A stretch of DNA of 42,303 bases, taken from an uncultured Flavobacteriaceae bacterium (GTDB lineage: Bacteria > Bacteroidota > Bacteroidia > Flavobacteriales > Flavobacteriaceae). Each line of letters begins with the position of its first letter. The stretch's first letter is position 1. The stretch spans positions 1 to 42,303 of the forward strand of contig CALGUD010000096.1 in NCBI GenBank assembly GCA_937901915.1. The letters are read 5' to 3'. Made by a program: the position numbers and the translations under genes. The notes under the pieces were generated by a model. The model saw only the letters and a list, made by a program, of their open reading frames with translations. It searched no databases and was not told where the DNA came from. Shown piece by piece: positions 34,770 through 42,303 of this stretch.

Positions 34770-34910
34770 ATGTTAAAATCATTCAAATACATTTTAGTAG
34801 GATTTCTTTTCTTTTTGTATTGTGCCTCCATTTTCGTGCAATATGAGTTAAATGAATATGCGTGCCAGGGAGACTATACTGTCTTAGAAACTGTAAAAGC
34901 TAAATTCTAA
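34770..34910 (+). CDS. 46-residue hydrophobic micro-protein
   Basis: A short frame that starts with ATG at 34770 and ends with TAA at 34910, only 3 bp before the SprB-repeat gene. The predicted peptide has a basic start, a hydrophobic core (YILVGFLFFLYCASIF) and a polar C-terminal tail with a Cys, as expected of a single-pass membrane or secreted small protein. Supporting reality: it is the first ATG after the regulatory promoter and is tightly coupled to the next gene. Against: no homologue can be checked and it may be merely a leader peptide. Translation coupling to the downstream gene is a plausible role. Confidence 0.5.
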   Translation: MLKSFKYILVGFLFFLYCASIFVQYELNEYACQGDYTVLETVKAKF

Positions 34911-34913
34911 AAC

Positions 34914-37900
34914 ATGAAAATTTCAAAGTATTTATTTCCGGTTTTATTTTTACTCGCTTTTGTTAATGGATTTTCTCAACAAATATATCGGGTAACACTA
35001 TCTGCTAATGATAATATGCATCTAAACCCGCATCTTACCAGACCAGAGCTTCGTAGTATAAGCTTTATTGTATATTTTAGTGATGGTTCTGAAAGAGAAC
35101 TACTTAATCATTGGGGCAATCCATATTATAGATATGATATTGGAAGGGAAAAGAAGGTAATTAGTGAATTTGAGTATGACAATAGTATTCATCAGATTAC
35201 AAATATAATAAGTTACTATACCAGGAGCACTAACAACTTTAGAGGTAGTACGGGTTCACCGGGTTTTACACCTTGTGGTGGTTATGCTGGTACATATCAG
35301 GGAGGAGTAAATTATAGTGTAGACGCATTTGCTGTGCTTAATATTTCCAGGTCTGGAAATCAAAATGATCTTGCGGGATATCTGGATCCCATTGAAATTG
35401 AAGCTACTTCAGGTTTCCCGGAGGAGCATTATGGGGCATGGCAATACCAGATAGGGATAAATGGCGAGTGGACAGACATTCCCAGAGGAATTAACTTAAG
35501 TTCATCCGCTAATATTTTAAAAGTTATCCCTAAAGATTTCTTACCGCGTGAGGTTATTAATAATCCCGAAAAGTCCGTTAATTTTAGAATAAAAACCTGT
35601 GAGTATTATTTTCCTTCTGAGAATGTATTAAATTATAGAATAACGAATTCTGCTCCTCATATATTAGGAATTGTTACAGAAAATGTGTCTTGTTATGACA
35701 GCAGTGATGGCAAAGTGACCGTTGAATTTGACAGGGCCCTTAAGCCGGGTGAAACTATGGATATAGCCATTGCAGACCTTACTAAACCTAATAATGACGG
35801 ACTTTCTTATGATACCGTAAAAAATGAGAATGGAGTTGTTTTAGATGAAGAAAATAAAATTACAGTTGGGGGGTTGCCAGCCGGAGAAGGAGAGTATGCC
35901 ATACAAATGGTGGTAGGCCAGGGCGGAGATATATATTACTCAGATGGTATTTCACATTCAGAACCTTTTAAAATAACACGACCAGACAACCCTGTAGATT
36001 TTGAAATAGATACAGTTGTAAATAACTGGTGTAATGATGGTGACCCCAATACGAATGATGGTGAGATCTGGTTACGTGCCTATGGAGGCCGGGATGGCGA
36101 GTTTGAATATAAAATATATGAATCCGATGCAGTTAAAGACTGGGAAGCTGAAGATGGATGGATCGCTTTTGAAGCTAATGATCGCCATGCCATAAAAGAA
36201 AGAAAACCCAATGTAGAGTATCAGGTTAAAGTCCGTAAAAAATTAGAAAACGGAGTGTATTGTTATGCTAAAAACCAGGAAGTATTGGACGACGGCTCTA
36301 TAGCCCTGGGGGCAGAGAAAATACTGACTGCCATATTAACACAACCGGAAAGAAGTTTACAGGTAGAATACCTTAAAGATGGTTCAAAAGAGCCATTGGC
36401 TTATGGTTATTCAGATGGAGTTATAAAAGCAAAAATATGGGGAGGTATTCCAAAAGAAAATGGGCAGTATACGGTAGAATGGAAAAACAGCTCGGGAGAT
36501 GTTTTAACTATTTCAAACGTTGAGATAGTAGATCAAGTAGATGAACAGGGAAAGACTTATAAAGCCAATTATCTAACCCTTGAAGGGATTCCTTCGGACT
36601 ATTATTACCTTACAGTATATGACAATAATTATGAATTCGCTACTGAGCGAATGGGATGTTATGTTGAGAGTTCAGAATATTTCTTAGATGAACCCGAAAA
36701 ACTTATAGTAGAAATAAAAGAAACAAAAAACATTTCATGTAACAGTGAAAATATATACAGTGACCCTTATAGCAACGGAGAGCTCACTGCAGAAGGCCAG
36801 GGGGGTGTGCAATTGAATTTTATGGATAACGGAGGCTTGCTCTATTATTATACCTGGAATAAAAAGGATGAAAACGGGCATTGGCAGGAACTTTCCGAAC
36901 AGGGGCCTATACTCACCGATGCCAGTGCCGGAGAGTACCGGGTAATTATTACAGACGCTAACGAAATTGAGACTGAGTACTTCTATACGCTCCAGCAACC
37001 CGATTTATTGGAAATTAAGTATTCTAAAACCGACCTTGACTGTGATTATAAGAACAAAGGTTCTATTTCAATCTCTGTTACCGGGGGAGTTCCGGGATAC
37101 GACATCCAATGGTCTAACGGAGAAACCACACCTCAAATCCAGGATCTTGCAGCAGGCACCTATATGGTGTATGTTACAGACAGCAGAGGTTGCCAGGCCG
37201 TAGAAGAAATTAAAATAGAACAGCCTGAAGGTATAGCTATTCAGGTTTTAGAACAAAGAGCCCCAACATGTTTTGAAGGGAATGACGGTGCTCTTCATGT
37301 TGAAGTAACCGGAGGCACTGCCCCATACACTTATTTATGGAATACAGGTGACACCAATCCTTTTGTAACTGACCTTGCCGAAGGAACCTATGAATTAAAA
37401 ATTACCGATGCCAAAGGTTGTATGGCTCACACAAAATACACACTTGATGACCCGGCACCCCTGGCAGTAGATTTAGGTGAGGACAGGACCATTTGTATGG
37501 AACAAGGGATCATTTATGATATCACCATTAACGATCCGGGAGCTATATATAAGTGGGAGTCAGATAATGGGTTTAGCAGTACATCACCCATTGTAGAGCT
37601 TACAGAGGGAGGTAACTACAAAGCTACAGTGATTACTTCACAGGGATGTGAAGGTACAGATGAATTAACAGTGAATGTTTCGGATAAAGAGATAGATGCT
37701 TATTTTCTTTTAACCACGCAGGCTTTTGCAAGAGAAGAAGTGGTATTGGTAAATGTAAGTGAGTTTTTGGGTGAAAGTGTAGAGTGGACAGTTCCGGAAG
37801 GTGTAGAGAAAGTTTTCAGTGATAAAGAAGGCCTTATCGTATATTTTGAAGAACCCGGTTCTTATGATATTAATTTAAGGTCGTACCAGGGTAATTGTTA

Positions 37901-38222
37901 CCAGGATTACACAAAAAAGATCATTGTTGAAGAAGCTGCAGATTTATCCTATGCGGTGTCTGATCCAGGTTTTATAAACGAATTTATAGTATATCCGAAT
38001 CCTACAGATGGAGAATTCAAGGTAAAAGTTTCATTGGCCGAAGCAGCTGATATTTCAATTAAAATTATAAGCCTTACTACTTCTTCGGTAATGCACAGCC
38101 GTACCGGAAAGAGTACAAATGAATATTTACTGGATTATAACCTGGACCTGGTGCCGGGAATGTACATTATGCTCCTTGAAACTCCACATGGGAAAGAAAT
38201 AAGAAAAATGATTTTTAATTGA
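34914..38222 (+). CDS. SprB-repeat adhesin-like protein with T9SS type A sorting domain
   Basis: A 1102-residue surface protein: signal peptide (about 1-22, ending GFSQ), an N-terminal region of unknown fold (about 25-230), and a series of SprB/PKD-like beta-sandwich units. The clearest are GSISISVTGGVPGYDIQWSNGETTPQIQDLAAGTYMVYVTDSRGC and GALHVEVTGGTAPYTYLWNTGDTNPFVTDLAEGTYELKITDAKGC (about 715-840), after a related unit near 620-690. An Ig-like unit and the T9SS type A domain (about 1025-1102: FIVYPNPTDGEFKVKV...LVPGMYIMLLETPHGKEIRKMIFN) follow. Export by T9SS and attachment to the cell surface are expected; SprB-like repeats occur in gliding adhesins. It follows a micro-ORF by 3 bp, and a hairpin terminates it. 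Confidence 0.9.
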   Translation: MKISKYLFPVLFLLAFVNGFSQQIYRVTLSANDNMHLNPHLTRPELRSISFIVYFSDGSERELLNHWGNPYYRYDIGREKKVISEFEYDNSIHQITNIISYYTRSTNNFRGSTGSPGFTPCGGYAGTYQGGVNYSVDAFAVLNISRSGNQNDLAGYLDPIEIEATSGFPEEHYGAWQYQIGINGEWTDIPRGINLSSSANILKVIPKDFLPREVINNPEKSVNFRIKTCEYYFPSENVLNYRITNSAPHILGIVTENVSCYDSSDGKVTVEFDRALKPGETMDIAIADLTKPNNDGLSYDTVKNENGVVLDEENKITVGGLPAGEGEYAIQMVVGQGGDIYYSDGISHSEPFKITRPDNPVDFEIDTVVNNWCNDGDPNTNDGEIWLRAYGGRDGEFEYKIYESDAVKDWEAEDGWIAFEANDRHAIKERKPNVEYQVKVRKKLENGVYCYAKNQEVLDDGSIALGAEKILTAILTQPERSLQVEYLKDGSKEPLAYGYSDGVIKAKIWGGIPKENGQYTVEWKNSSGDVLTISNVEIVDQVDEQGKTYKANYLTLEGIPSDYYYLTVYDNNYEFATERMGCYVESSEYFLDEPEKLIVEIKETKNISCNSENIYSDPYSNGELTAEGQGGVQLNFMDNGGLLYYYTWNKKDENGHWQELSEQGPILTDASAGEYRVIITDANEIETEYFYTLQQPDLLEIKYSKTDLDCDYKNKGSISISVTGGVPGYDIQWSNGETTPQIQDLAAGTYMVYVTDSRGCQAVEEIKIEQPEGIAIQVLEQRAPTCFEGNDGALHVEVTGGTAPYTYLWNTGDTNPFVTDLAEGTYELKITDAKGCMAHTKYTLDDPAPLAVDLGEDRTICMEQGIIYDITINDPGAIYKWESDNGFSSTSPIVELTEGGNYKATVITSQGCEGTDELTVNVSDKEIDAYFLLTTQAFAREEVVLVNVSEFLGESVEWTVPEGVEKVFSDKEGLIVYFEEPGSYDINLRSYQGNCYQDYTKKIIVEEAADLSYAVSDPGFINEFIVYPNPTDGEFKVKVSLAEAADISIKIISLTTSSVMHSRTGKSTNEYLLDYNLDLVPGMYIMLLETPHGKEIRKMIFN

Positions 38223-38261
38223 TAAAGTATAAACTCCGGATTATTTTTAAGTAGAAATGTT

Positions 38262-38290
38262 GAAGGGATATTTTAAGCATCCCTTTCATT
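38262..38290. terminator. Bidirectional terminator between the SprB protein and DUF486 genes
   Basis: AAGGGAT (38263-38269) pairs with ATCCCTT (38279-38285), extended by G-C, and is followed by T-rich sequence; the mirror reading serves the opposing DUF486 gene, whose stop lies at the stem foot. Confidence 0.75.
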
Positions 38291-38654
38291 TTTTAAAAAT
38301 AAAATAAACTGCCAGTACCAGAAAGATCAATCCGATAAAATGATTAAGCCTGAAGGATTCACTTTTAAAAAACAGCAGGGAAAAAACCAGGAATATTACA
38401 AGCGTTATCACCTCTTGTATCACTTTAAGCTGAAGCAACGTAAATGGCCCGCCTGTACCTTTGTAACCGATCCTGTTTGCAGGTACCTGGAAAAAATATT
38501 CAAATAAAGCCAGGCCCCAGCTAATAAAAATAATAGCAATAAGCCCCAGGTTTTCAAACCATTTTAATTCCTTGAATTTTAAATGACCATACCAGGCCAA
38601 TGTCATAAATATGTTAGAAAGAATTAAAAGAAGAATACTGTAGGTGCCTTTCAT
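38286..38654 (-). CDS. DMT-superfamily small membrane protein (DUF486)
   Basis: A 122-residue inner-membrane protein with four hydrophobic segments (ILLLILSNIFMTLAWYGHL, LGLIAIIFISWGLALFEYFF, VIQEVITLVIFLVFSLLFF, FIGLIFLVLAVYFIF). It carries the DUF486 core FQVPANRIGYKGTGGPFTLLQLKVIQE, highly typical of this drug/metabolite-transporter-like family. Substrate unknown. It converges with the SprB-repeat gene. Confidence 0.9.
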   Translation of the reverse strand: MKGTYSILLLILSNIFMTLAWYGHLKFKELKWFENLGLIAIIFISWGLALFEYFFQVPANRIGYKGTGGPFTLLQLKVIQEVITLVIFLVFSLLFFKSESFRLNHFIGLIFLVLAVYFIFKK

Positions 38655-38763
38655 AAATAAGTATGTATAAACTTAAATCATCAATCTTAAATCAAAACTC
38701 CTAAATCAAGTATCTGACCCATTTAACTCATAACTCTGAATTCTGCATTCATAATTTGACCCA

Positions 38764-39336
38764 TCATTCCCAACCAAGCATATAATACTTTATTTTAGCA
38801 GTATCCGGAATTGTTGTAGTATCAATTTTAGCATTCATATCAAACCGCATGTGTTCCGGCAACTGTTTTTTATCAATTGTAAAATAAGCATTAAGCTCAT
38901 TAACAAAAACAACAATATTATTAAAAGTATTTTGGATTTTAGAGATTTCGTAATGCTTTTTTATGTCAGCAAAAGAACTGTTTATGTTTAATTCGTTCTC
39001 AGTTTTAAAGCGTGCATCCATTATCCTGATATTTTCAATATTAGCATGTATATCATGCTGTTGAGAAGGGGTAAGGGTTAGTAAATGTTTTCCAATAGAA
39101 TCATAAATAAGGTATTGATCCTCATCCGCAAACATATAATCACCTTCACCGATACGTTTCACTATGGAATCTGACGCAAATATGGAATCGAGCTCATGTA
39201 CTTTTGTTCCTTTTTTTAGCTTTCCAACCTGGTGCGCTTCAATTAGGTAGGGGTAGCGTTCTTTCTCAGGTTCCTCTTTTTTACATTGTAAAAAAAGAAC
39301 AGATAAAATAATTAGCAACACAATTTTTCTATACAT
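38764..39336 (-). CDS. Hypothetical lipoprotein, 190 aa
   Basis: A predicted lipoprotein: basic start, hydrophobic stretch and lipobox LFLQC (Cys18), then Lys/Glu-rich linker KKEEPEKERY. The mature part reads as two small alpha/beta modules (HQVGKLKKGTKVHELDSIFASDSIVKRIGEGDYMF... and NSSFADIKKHYEISKIQNTFNNIVVFVNELNAYFTID). The second pattern recalls small periplasmic sensor-like domains, but I cannot name a family. Its start is 3 bp from the HerA-like ATPase stop, so it is downstream in the same operon. Function unknown. Confidence 0.78.
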   Translation of the reverse strand: MYRKIVLLIILSVLFLQCKKEEPEKERYPYLIEAHQVGKLKKGTKVHELDSIFASDSIVKRIGEGDYMFADEDQYLIYDSIGKHLLTLTPSQQHDIHANIENIRIMDARFKTENELNINSSFADIKKHYEISKIQNTFNNIVVFVNELNAYFTIDKKQLPEHMRFDMNAKIDTTTIPDTAKIKYYMLGWE

Positions 39337-39339
39337 AAC

Positions 39340-40860
39340 TTATTTTCTCATAGCTTTAGAAAGTATACCCATTACACCACGAATAAAAGAAGCACTGGTG
39401 AGAACTTTTATAACAGGGTTCATTCGCGTGCTTTTTCTACTTCCGGAGGTTTTTTGCACTTTTTCACGTTCTTTTTTGGCTTTTTCCTGAACCTCTTGCG
39501 CTTCTGCCAGGGCTATTTTTTTGTTCAACATTTCATAGGCACTTTCCCTGTCTATAACATCATTATATTTTTTAACCAGTTTAGAGTTGGTAAATATTTT
39601 ATTTAATTCCTGGTTTGTTAAAATATCCATCCGGCTCATCGGGGCTCTTAGCATGGTGGCCGCTAATGGAGTAGGGCGCCCTTTTTCATCGAGAGCAGAA
39701 ATCAAGGCTTCACCAATACCCAGCGATGTGAGTAGCTCTGCCGTATTGTAATAATCGGAGACCGGATAATTTTCTGCAGTTAATTTAATGGCTTTCCTGT
39801 CTTTGGCAGTAAAGGCACGTAATGCATGCTGAATTTTTAGTCCAAGTTGTGCCAAAACATCATCCGGTACATCAGTAGGGTTTTGCGTAACAAAGTAAAG
39901 TCCAATTCCTTTGGATCGAATAAGCTTCACAATACTTTCAATCTGGTTAAGTAAAGCCTTTGATGCTTCATTGAATATAAGGTGTGCTTCATCAATAAAT
40001 ACGATCAATTCCGGTCTCTCGCTATCTCCCTGCTCGGGAAAAGTTGAATAAATTTCGGCCAGCAGGCTCAACATAAATGTTGAAAATAGTTTGGGTTTAT
40101 CCTGAATATCTGTTAACCGTATGATGTTTATATATCCTCTTCCCTTTTCATCAATTCTCAGGAGGTCATTTACATCAAACGAAGTTTCCCCAAAAAACAG
40201 GTCTGCTCCCTGTTGTTCTAGTTCTATGATCTTTCTTAAAATAGAACCGGTGGATGAGGCAGAAATATGTCCGTATTCTTTTTTAATTTCCTCTTTACCT
40301 TCTTCGGTAGTATACTGTAGTATTTTTTTAAAATCCTTTAGATCCAGTAAAGGCAGTTTATGGTCATCACAATATTTAAAAATAACAGCCATTACACCTT
40401 CCTGTGCTTCCGAAAGATCAAGTATTCGCGAGAGTAACACTGGTCCGAACTCAGATACAGTTGCCCTAAGCCTTACACCTTGTTGTTCAGAAAGGGTGAG
40501 TATTTCCACTGGAAAATTTTTAGCTTCAAAAGGAAACCCTATTTTTTCATGACGTTCATTAATTTTAGTATTTACCGTGGCGGGTTCAGCAATTCCACTT
40601 AAATCACCTTTAATATCCATTAACAGTACAGGAATGCCCTTTTCAGAGAGATTTTCTGCAATAATCTGTAATGTTTTGGTCTTTCCTGTGCCGGTTGCCC
40701 CGGCAATAAGACCATGCCGGTTTAAGGTTTTTAATGGAATTTTCACAAATGCATCAGGAATGGTTTCGCCATTGAGCATGGCAGCTCCCATTGTAATATA
40801 ATCCCCTTTGGTTGTATAACCTTCAGTAATATGATTTAAAAAAGCATCTTTATTGAGCAT
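39340..40860 (-). CDS. HerA-like / DUF853 P-loop ATPase
   Basis: A 506-residue ATPase of the FtsK/HerA superfamily, DUF853 type. Walker A is GATGTGKT at residues 54-61; Walker B is LIVFIDEAHLIF (about 285-296); a sensor-like LYFVTQNPTDVP and an arginine-bearing LRAFTAKDRKAIK follow. Other family features are VLLMDIKGDLSGIA and the Lys/Glu-rich C-terminal coiled tail. Members are widespread in bacteria; a DNA- or macromolecule-translocating role is assumed, but no NurA nuclease partner lies nearby. The lipoprotein gene follows 3 bp later. Confidence 0.9.
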   Translation of the reverse strand: MLNKDAFLNHITEGYTTKGDYITMGAAMLNGETIPDAFVKIPLKTLNRHGLIAGATGTGKTKTLQIIAENLSEKGIPVLLMDIKGDLSGIAEPATVNTKINERHEKIGFPFEAKNFPVEILTLSEQQGVRLRATVSEFGPVLLSRILDLSEAQEGVMAVIFKYCDDHKLPLLDLKDFKKILQYTTEEGKEEIKKEYGHISASSTGSILRKIIELEQQGADLFFGETSFDVNDLLRIDEKGRGYINIIRLTDIQDKPKLFSTFMLSLLAEIYSTFPEQGDSERPELIVFIDEAHLIFNEASKALLNQIESIVKLIRSKGIGLYFVTQNPTDVPDDVLAQLGLKIQHALRAFTAKDRKAIKLTAENYPVSDYYNTAELLTSLGIGEALISALDEKGRPTPLAATMLRAPMSRMDILTNQELNKIFTNSKLVKKYNDVIDRESAYEMLNKKIALAEAQEVQEKAKKEREKVQKTSGSRKSTRMNPVIKVLTSASFIRGVMGILSKAMRK

Positions 40861-40943
40861 CAGGTAAATTTTTTATAAAAATAAGAGAATTTTGATCAAC
40901 TTAAAAAATTGAAAAACTATAAACATGAACCTTAAACAATGTT

Positions 40944-40951
40944 TATCTTTG
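40944..40951 (+). promoter_or_regulatory. -7 box of the queE promoter
   Basis: TATCTTTG matches TAnnTTTG and ends 4 bp before the queE ATG, so transcription should start at or next to the start codon (leaderless or near-leaderless mRNA). Confidence 0.6.
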
Positions 40952-40955
40952 CGGC

Positions 40956-41588
40956 ATGGTAAAAACTGAAGTTTTAGATCTGGTCAATAAAGGTGAGATG
41001 CTGCCGCTTATGGAAGAGTTTTACACCATTCAGGGGGAGGGATACCACAAAGGTACTGCTGCATATTTTATTCGTGTGGGTGGTTGTGATGTGGGCTGCC
41101 ATTGGTGTGATGTAAAGGAAAGCTGGAATGCGGATTTACATCCTCCTACTCATATAGACCATATAGTTGATAATGCCGCCAGGCATTCCGACACCATTGT
41201 GGTAACCGGGGGAGAACCCCTAACCTGGGATATGGGGCCGCTAACCTCAAAGTTAAAATCCAAAGGCCTGAAAACACATATTGAAACTTCCGGTGCTTAT
41301 AAACTTACCGGGGTATGGGATTGGATTTGCCTGTCGCCAAAAAAAATAAAACTGCCAACCGAAGAGATTTACAATGTTGCCCACGAACTTAAAGTGATCG
41401 TGTACAATCAAAGTGACTTTAAATTTGCAGAAGAACAGGCCGCAAAAGTAAATAAAGACTGCATATTATACCTGCAACCTGAATGGAGTAAGCGTGATAA
41501 AGTGATCCCGGAAATTGTAGATTATGTTATGAAAAATCCAAAATGGAAAGTTTCTCTGCAGACACATAAATATTTGAATATTCCTTAA
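40956..41588 (+). CDS. queE: 7-carboxy-7-deazaguanine synthase
   Basis: Radical SAM enzyme making 7-carboxy-7-deazaguanine in the queuosine/7-deazaguanine pathway. The 210-residue protein has the substrate-loop YTIQGEGYHKGTAAYFIRVGGC and the 4Fe-4S triad Cys44-X3-Cys48-X2-Cys51 (CDVGCHWC), followed by VTGGEPLTWD (GGE motif for SAM). The shortened barrel length is typical of QueE. It stands alone, divergent from the HerA-like gene, with a -7 box almost touching the ATG; queC and queD are not in the window. Confidence 0.94.
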   Translation: MVKTEVLDLVNKGEMLPLMEEFYTIQGEGYHKGTAAYFIRVGGCDVGCHWCDVKESWNADLHPPTHIDHIVDNAARHSDTIVVTGGEPLTWDMGPLTSKLKSKGLKTHIETSGAYKLTGVWDWICLSPKKIKLPTEEIYNVAHELKVIVYNQSDFKFAEEQAAKVNKDCILYLQPEWSKRDKVIPEIVDYVMKNPKWKVSLQTHKYLNIP

Positions 41589-42101
41589 CAAAGTGGCTGG
41601 AATAAAAGTAATTTATTCATGTAAATGATCACCTCATGATTTTTATTTTTTCTGCTGTTAGGCTACACATTATATGTTAGTATTCATATTAAATACTTTT
41701 TTACGTGGCGTATAGAATAAATATCACAAAATTGTGAGAACTGTATGTTTTTAATACTCAAAAAACAAAAGGATTTCTTTATTGGCTCAGCACAAATACT
41801 TTTATTTGCACCTGAATTTACCCCCCCCCTCCCTTTGCTGCTACATATTGTATTAAACCAGTCCTAAATCACCAATAAATGAGGAGATTATATTTGTATT
41901 TACGCTGTAAAAGCCTTTTAAGAAGCTTTAAAATTCTGTTTAGAGTCTTTTTGATTCCGGAAAGATTCCTTTCAAGTCAAAACAATTTATAAGTAACAAG
42001 ATTTATTTAAAATCACTATTTATGGTGATGTATGGTTATTTAATAGATTTTACTTTTGAGCTGTTATTAAATCTTATAAACCCAACCAAACTTTATTCAA
42101 A
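41589..42101. other. Non-coding region, 513 bp, with C9 tract and regulatory element
   Basis: No coding frame is convincing. Notable parts are a TCACAA-AA-TTGTGA palindrome at 41724-41737, a run of nine C at 41821-41829 (unusual in this AT-rich DNA) and the 23-bp element with -7 box at 42010-42058, described separately. Confidence 0.65.
42010..42058 (+). promoter_or_regulatory. 23-bp regulatory element plus -7 box of the last gene
   Basis: A copy of the 23-bp element found at 34685-34707 (identical over 42010-42032), then 18 bp, then a consensus -7 box TACTTTTG (42051-42058). The ATG of the next gene lies 43 bp further on. Element, spacing and -7 position are the same in both promoters. Confidence 0.75.
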
Positions 42102-42303
42102 ATGAGGTTAAAACTACTTAGTTCTTTCTTACTGTTCTTCGCATTTTTATTTAAAGCTTTTCCACATACGGGAAAAGATACTTTGATAGTTAAAGATGTA
42201 AGTAAACCTGCAAAAACTTCTTTTTATCAACTGGATGAACTGGACAGCAAATTTCCAATGTCTGAAAAGGATTTTAGGATTGCCAGTGAGCCTGAATTTA
42301 CTT
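42102..42303 (+). CDS. Start of a secreted protein, truncated by the window end
   Basis: The frame runs from ATG at 42102 to the end without a stop (67 codons). A signal peptide is clear (RLKLLSSFLLFFAFLFKAFP), followed by a polar mature start (HTGKDTLIVKDVSKPAKTSFYQLDELDSKFPMSEKDF). No domain can be recognised from this fragment. The shared regulatory element suggests it is coexpressed with the SprB-repeat surface protein, so a surface or secreted role is plausible. Confidence 0.75.
   Translation, partial: MRLKLLSSFLLFFAFLFKAFPHTGKDTLIVKDVSKPAKTSFYQLDELDSKFPMSEKDFRIASEPEFT

Noticed and set aside
38655..38763. Short TTAAATCA and TGACCCAT repeats as an insertion-site or CRISPR-like array
   Set aside because: Units are few, irregular and AT-rich; no spacer pattern or flanking gene supports an array.

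Overview
The window comes from a low-GC member of the Bacteroidota, almost certainly class Flavobacteriia. Supporting evidence: -7 promoter boxes of the TAnnTTTG type, no Shine-Dalgarno sequences, two TonB-dependent receptors (one with a FecI/FecR-type sigma/anti-sigma pair), DUF4249, type IX secretion (T9SS) C-terminal domains, SprB-like repeats and a bifunctional proline dehydrogenase/P5C dehydrogenase. No tRNA, rRNA, CRISPR array, phage or insertion sequence was recognised.

Layout. 1-10.4 kb: citrate synthase (5' end outside the window), an arginine-deiminase-like hydrolase, the proline/P5C dehydrogenase and CtlX form a loose arginine/citrulline/proline-to-glutamate group. It is followed by an Rrf2 regulator and a DUF2061-PAPS reductase pair behind a palindromic operator. 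10.4-16 kb: argS, then a DUF4249 lipoprotein/TonB-receptor operon. 16-20.3 kb: three copies of a structured, closed-stem small RNA, each with the same promoter architecture, around an MDR oxidoreductase gene; then two tandem universal stress proteins behind an FNR-like box and an FMN split-barrel protein. 20.3-26 kb: an ECF sigma/FecR/TonB-receptor system diverging from an acidic lipoprotein whose distal part is out of frame. Two matching promoter-like sequences (TAGGGT-N14-CTGTT) sit in front of fecR and of the lipoprotein. 26-29 kb: ffh, a four-helix-bundle gene and folD.

28.8-38.2 kb is an accessory surface/secretion block: a TolB-like propeller protein, a 964-residue G8-domain beta-helix protein, an acidic protein ending in a T9SS signal, a DUF7218 protein, a 46-residue micro-ORF and a 1102-residue SprB-repeat T9SS protein. 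38.3-41.6 kb holds DUF486, a lipoprotein, a HerA-like ATPase and queE. The right edge holds the start of another secreted protein. Its promoter shares an identical 23-bp element, at identical spacing from the -7 box, with the promoter of the micro-ORF/SprB operon 7.3 kb upstream.

The strongest candidates for something undescribed are the triple small-RNA family with a compensatory base-pair change, the self-consistent ECF regulon promoter, and the shared 23-bp surface-protein element. All functional statements rest on reading motifs in the sequence; no database search was run.
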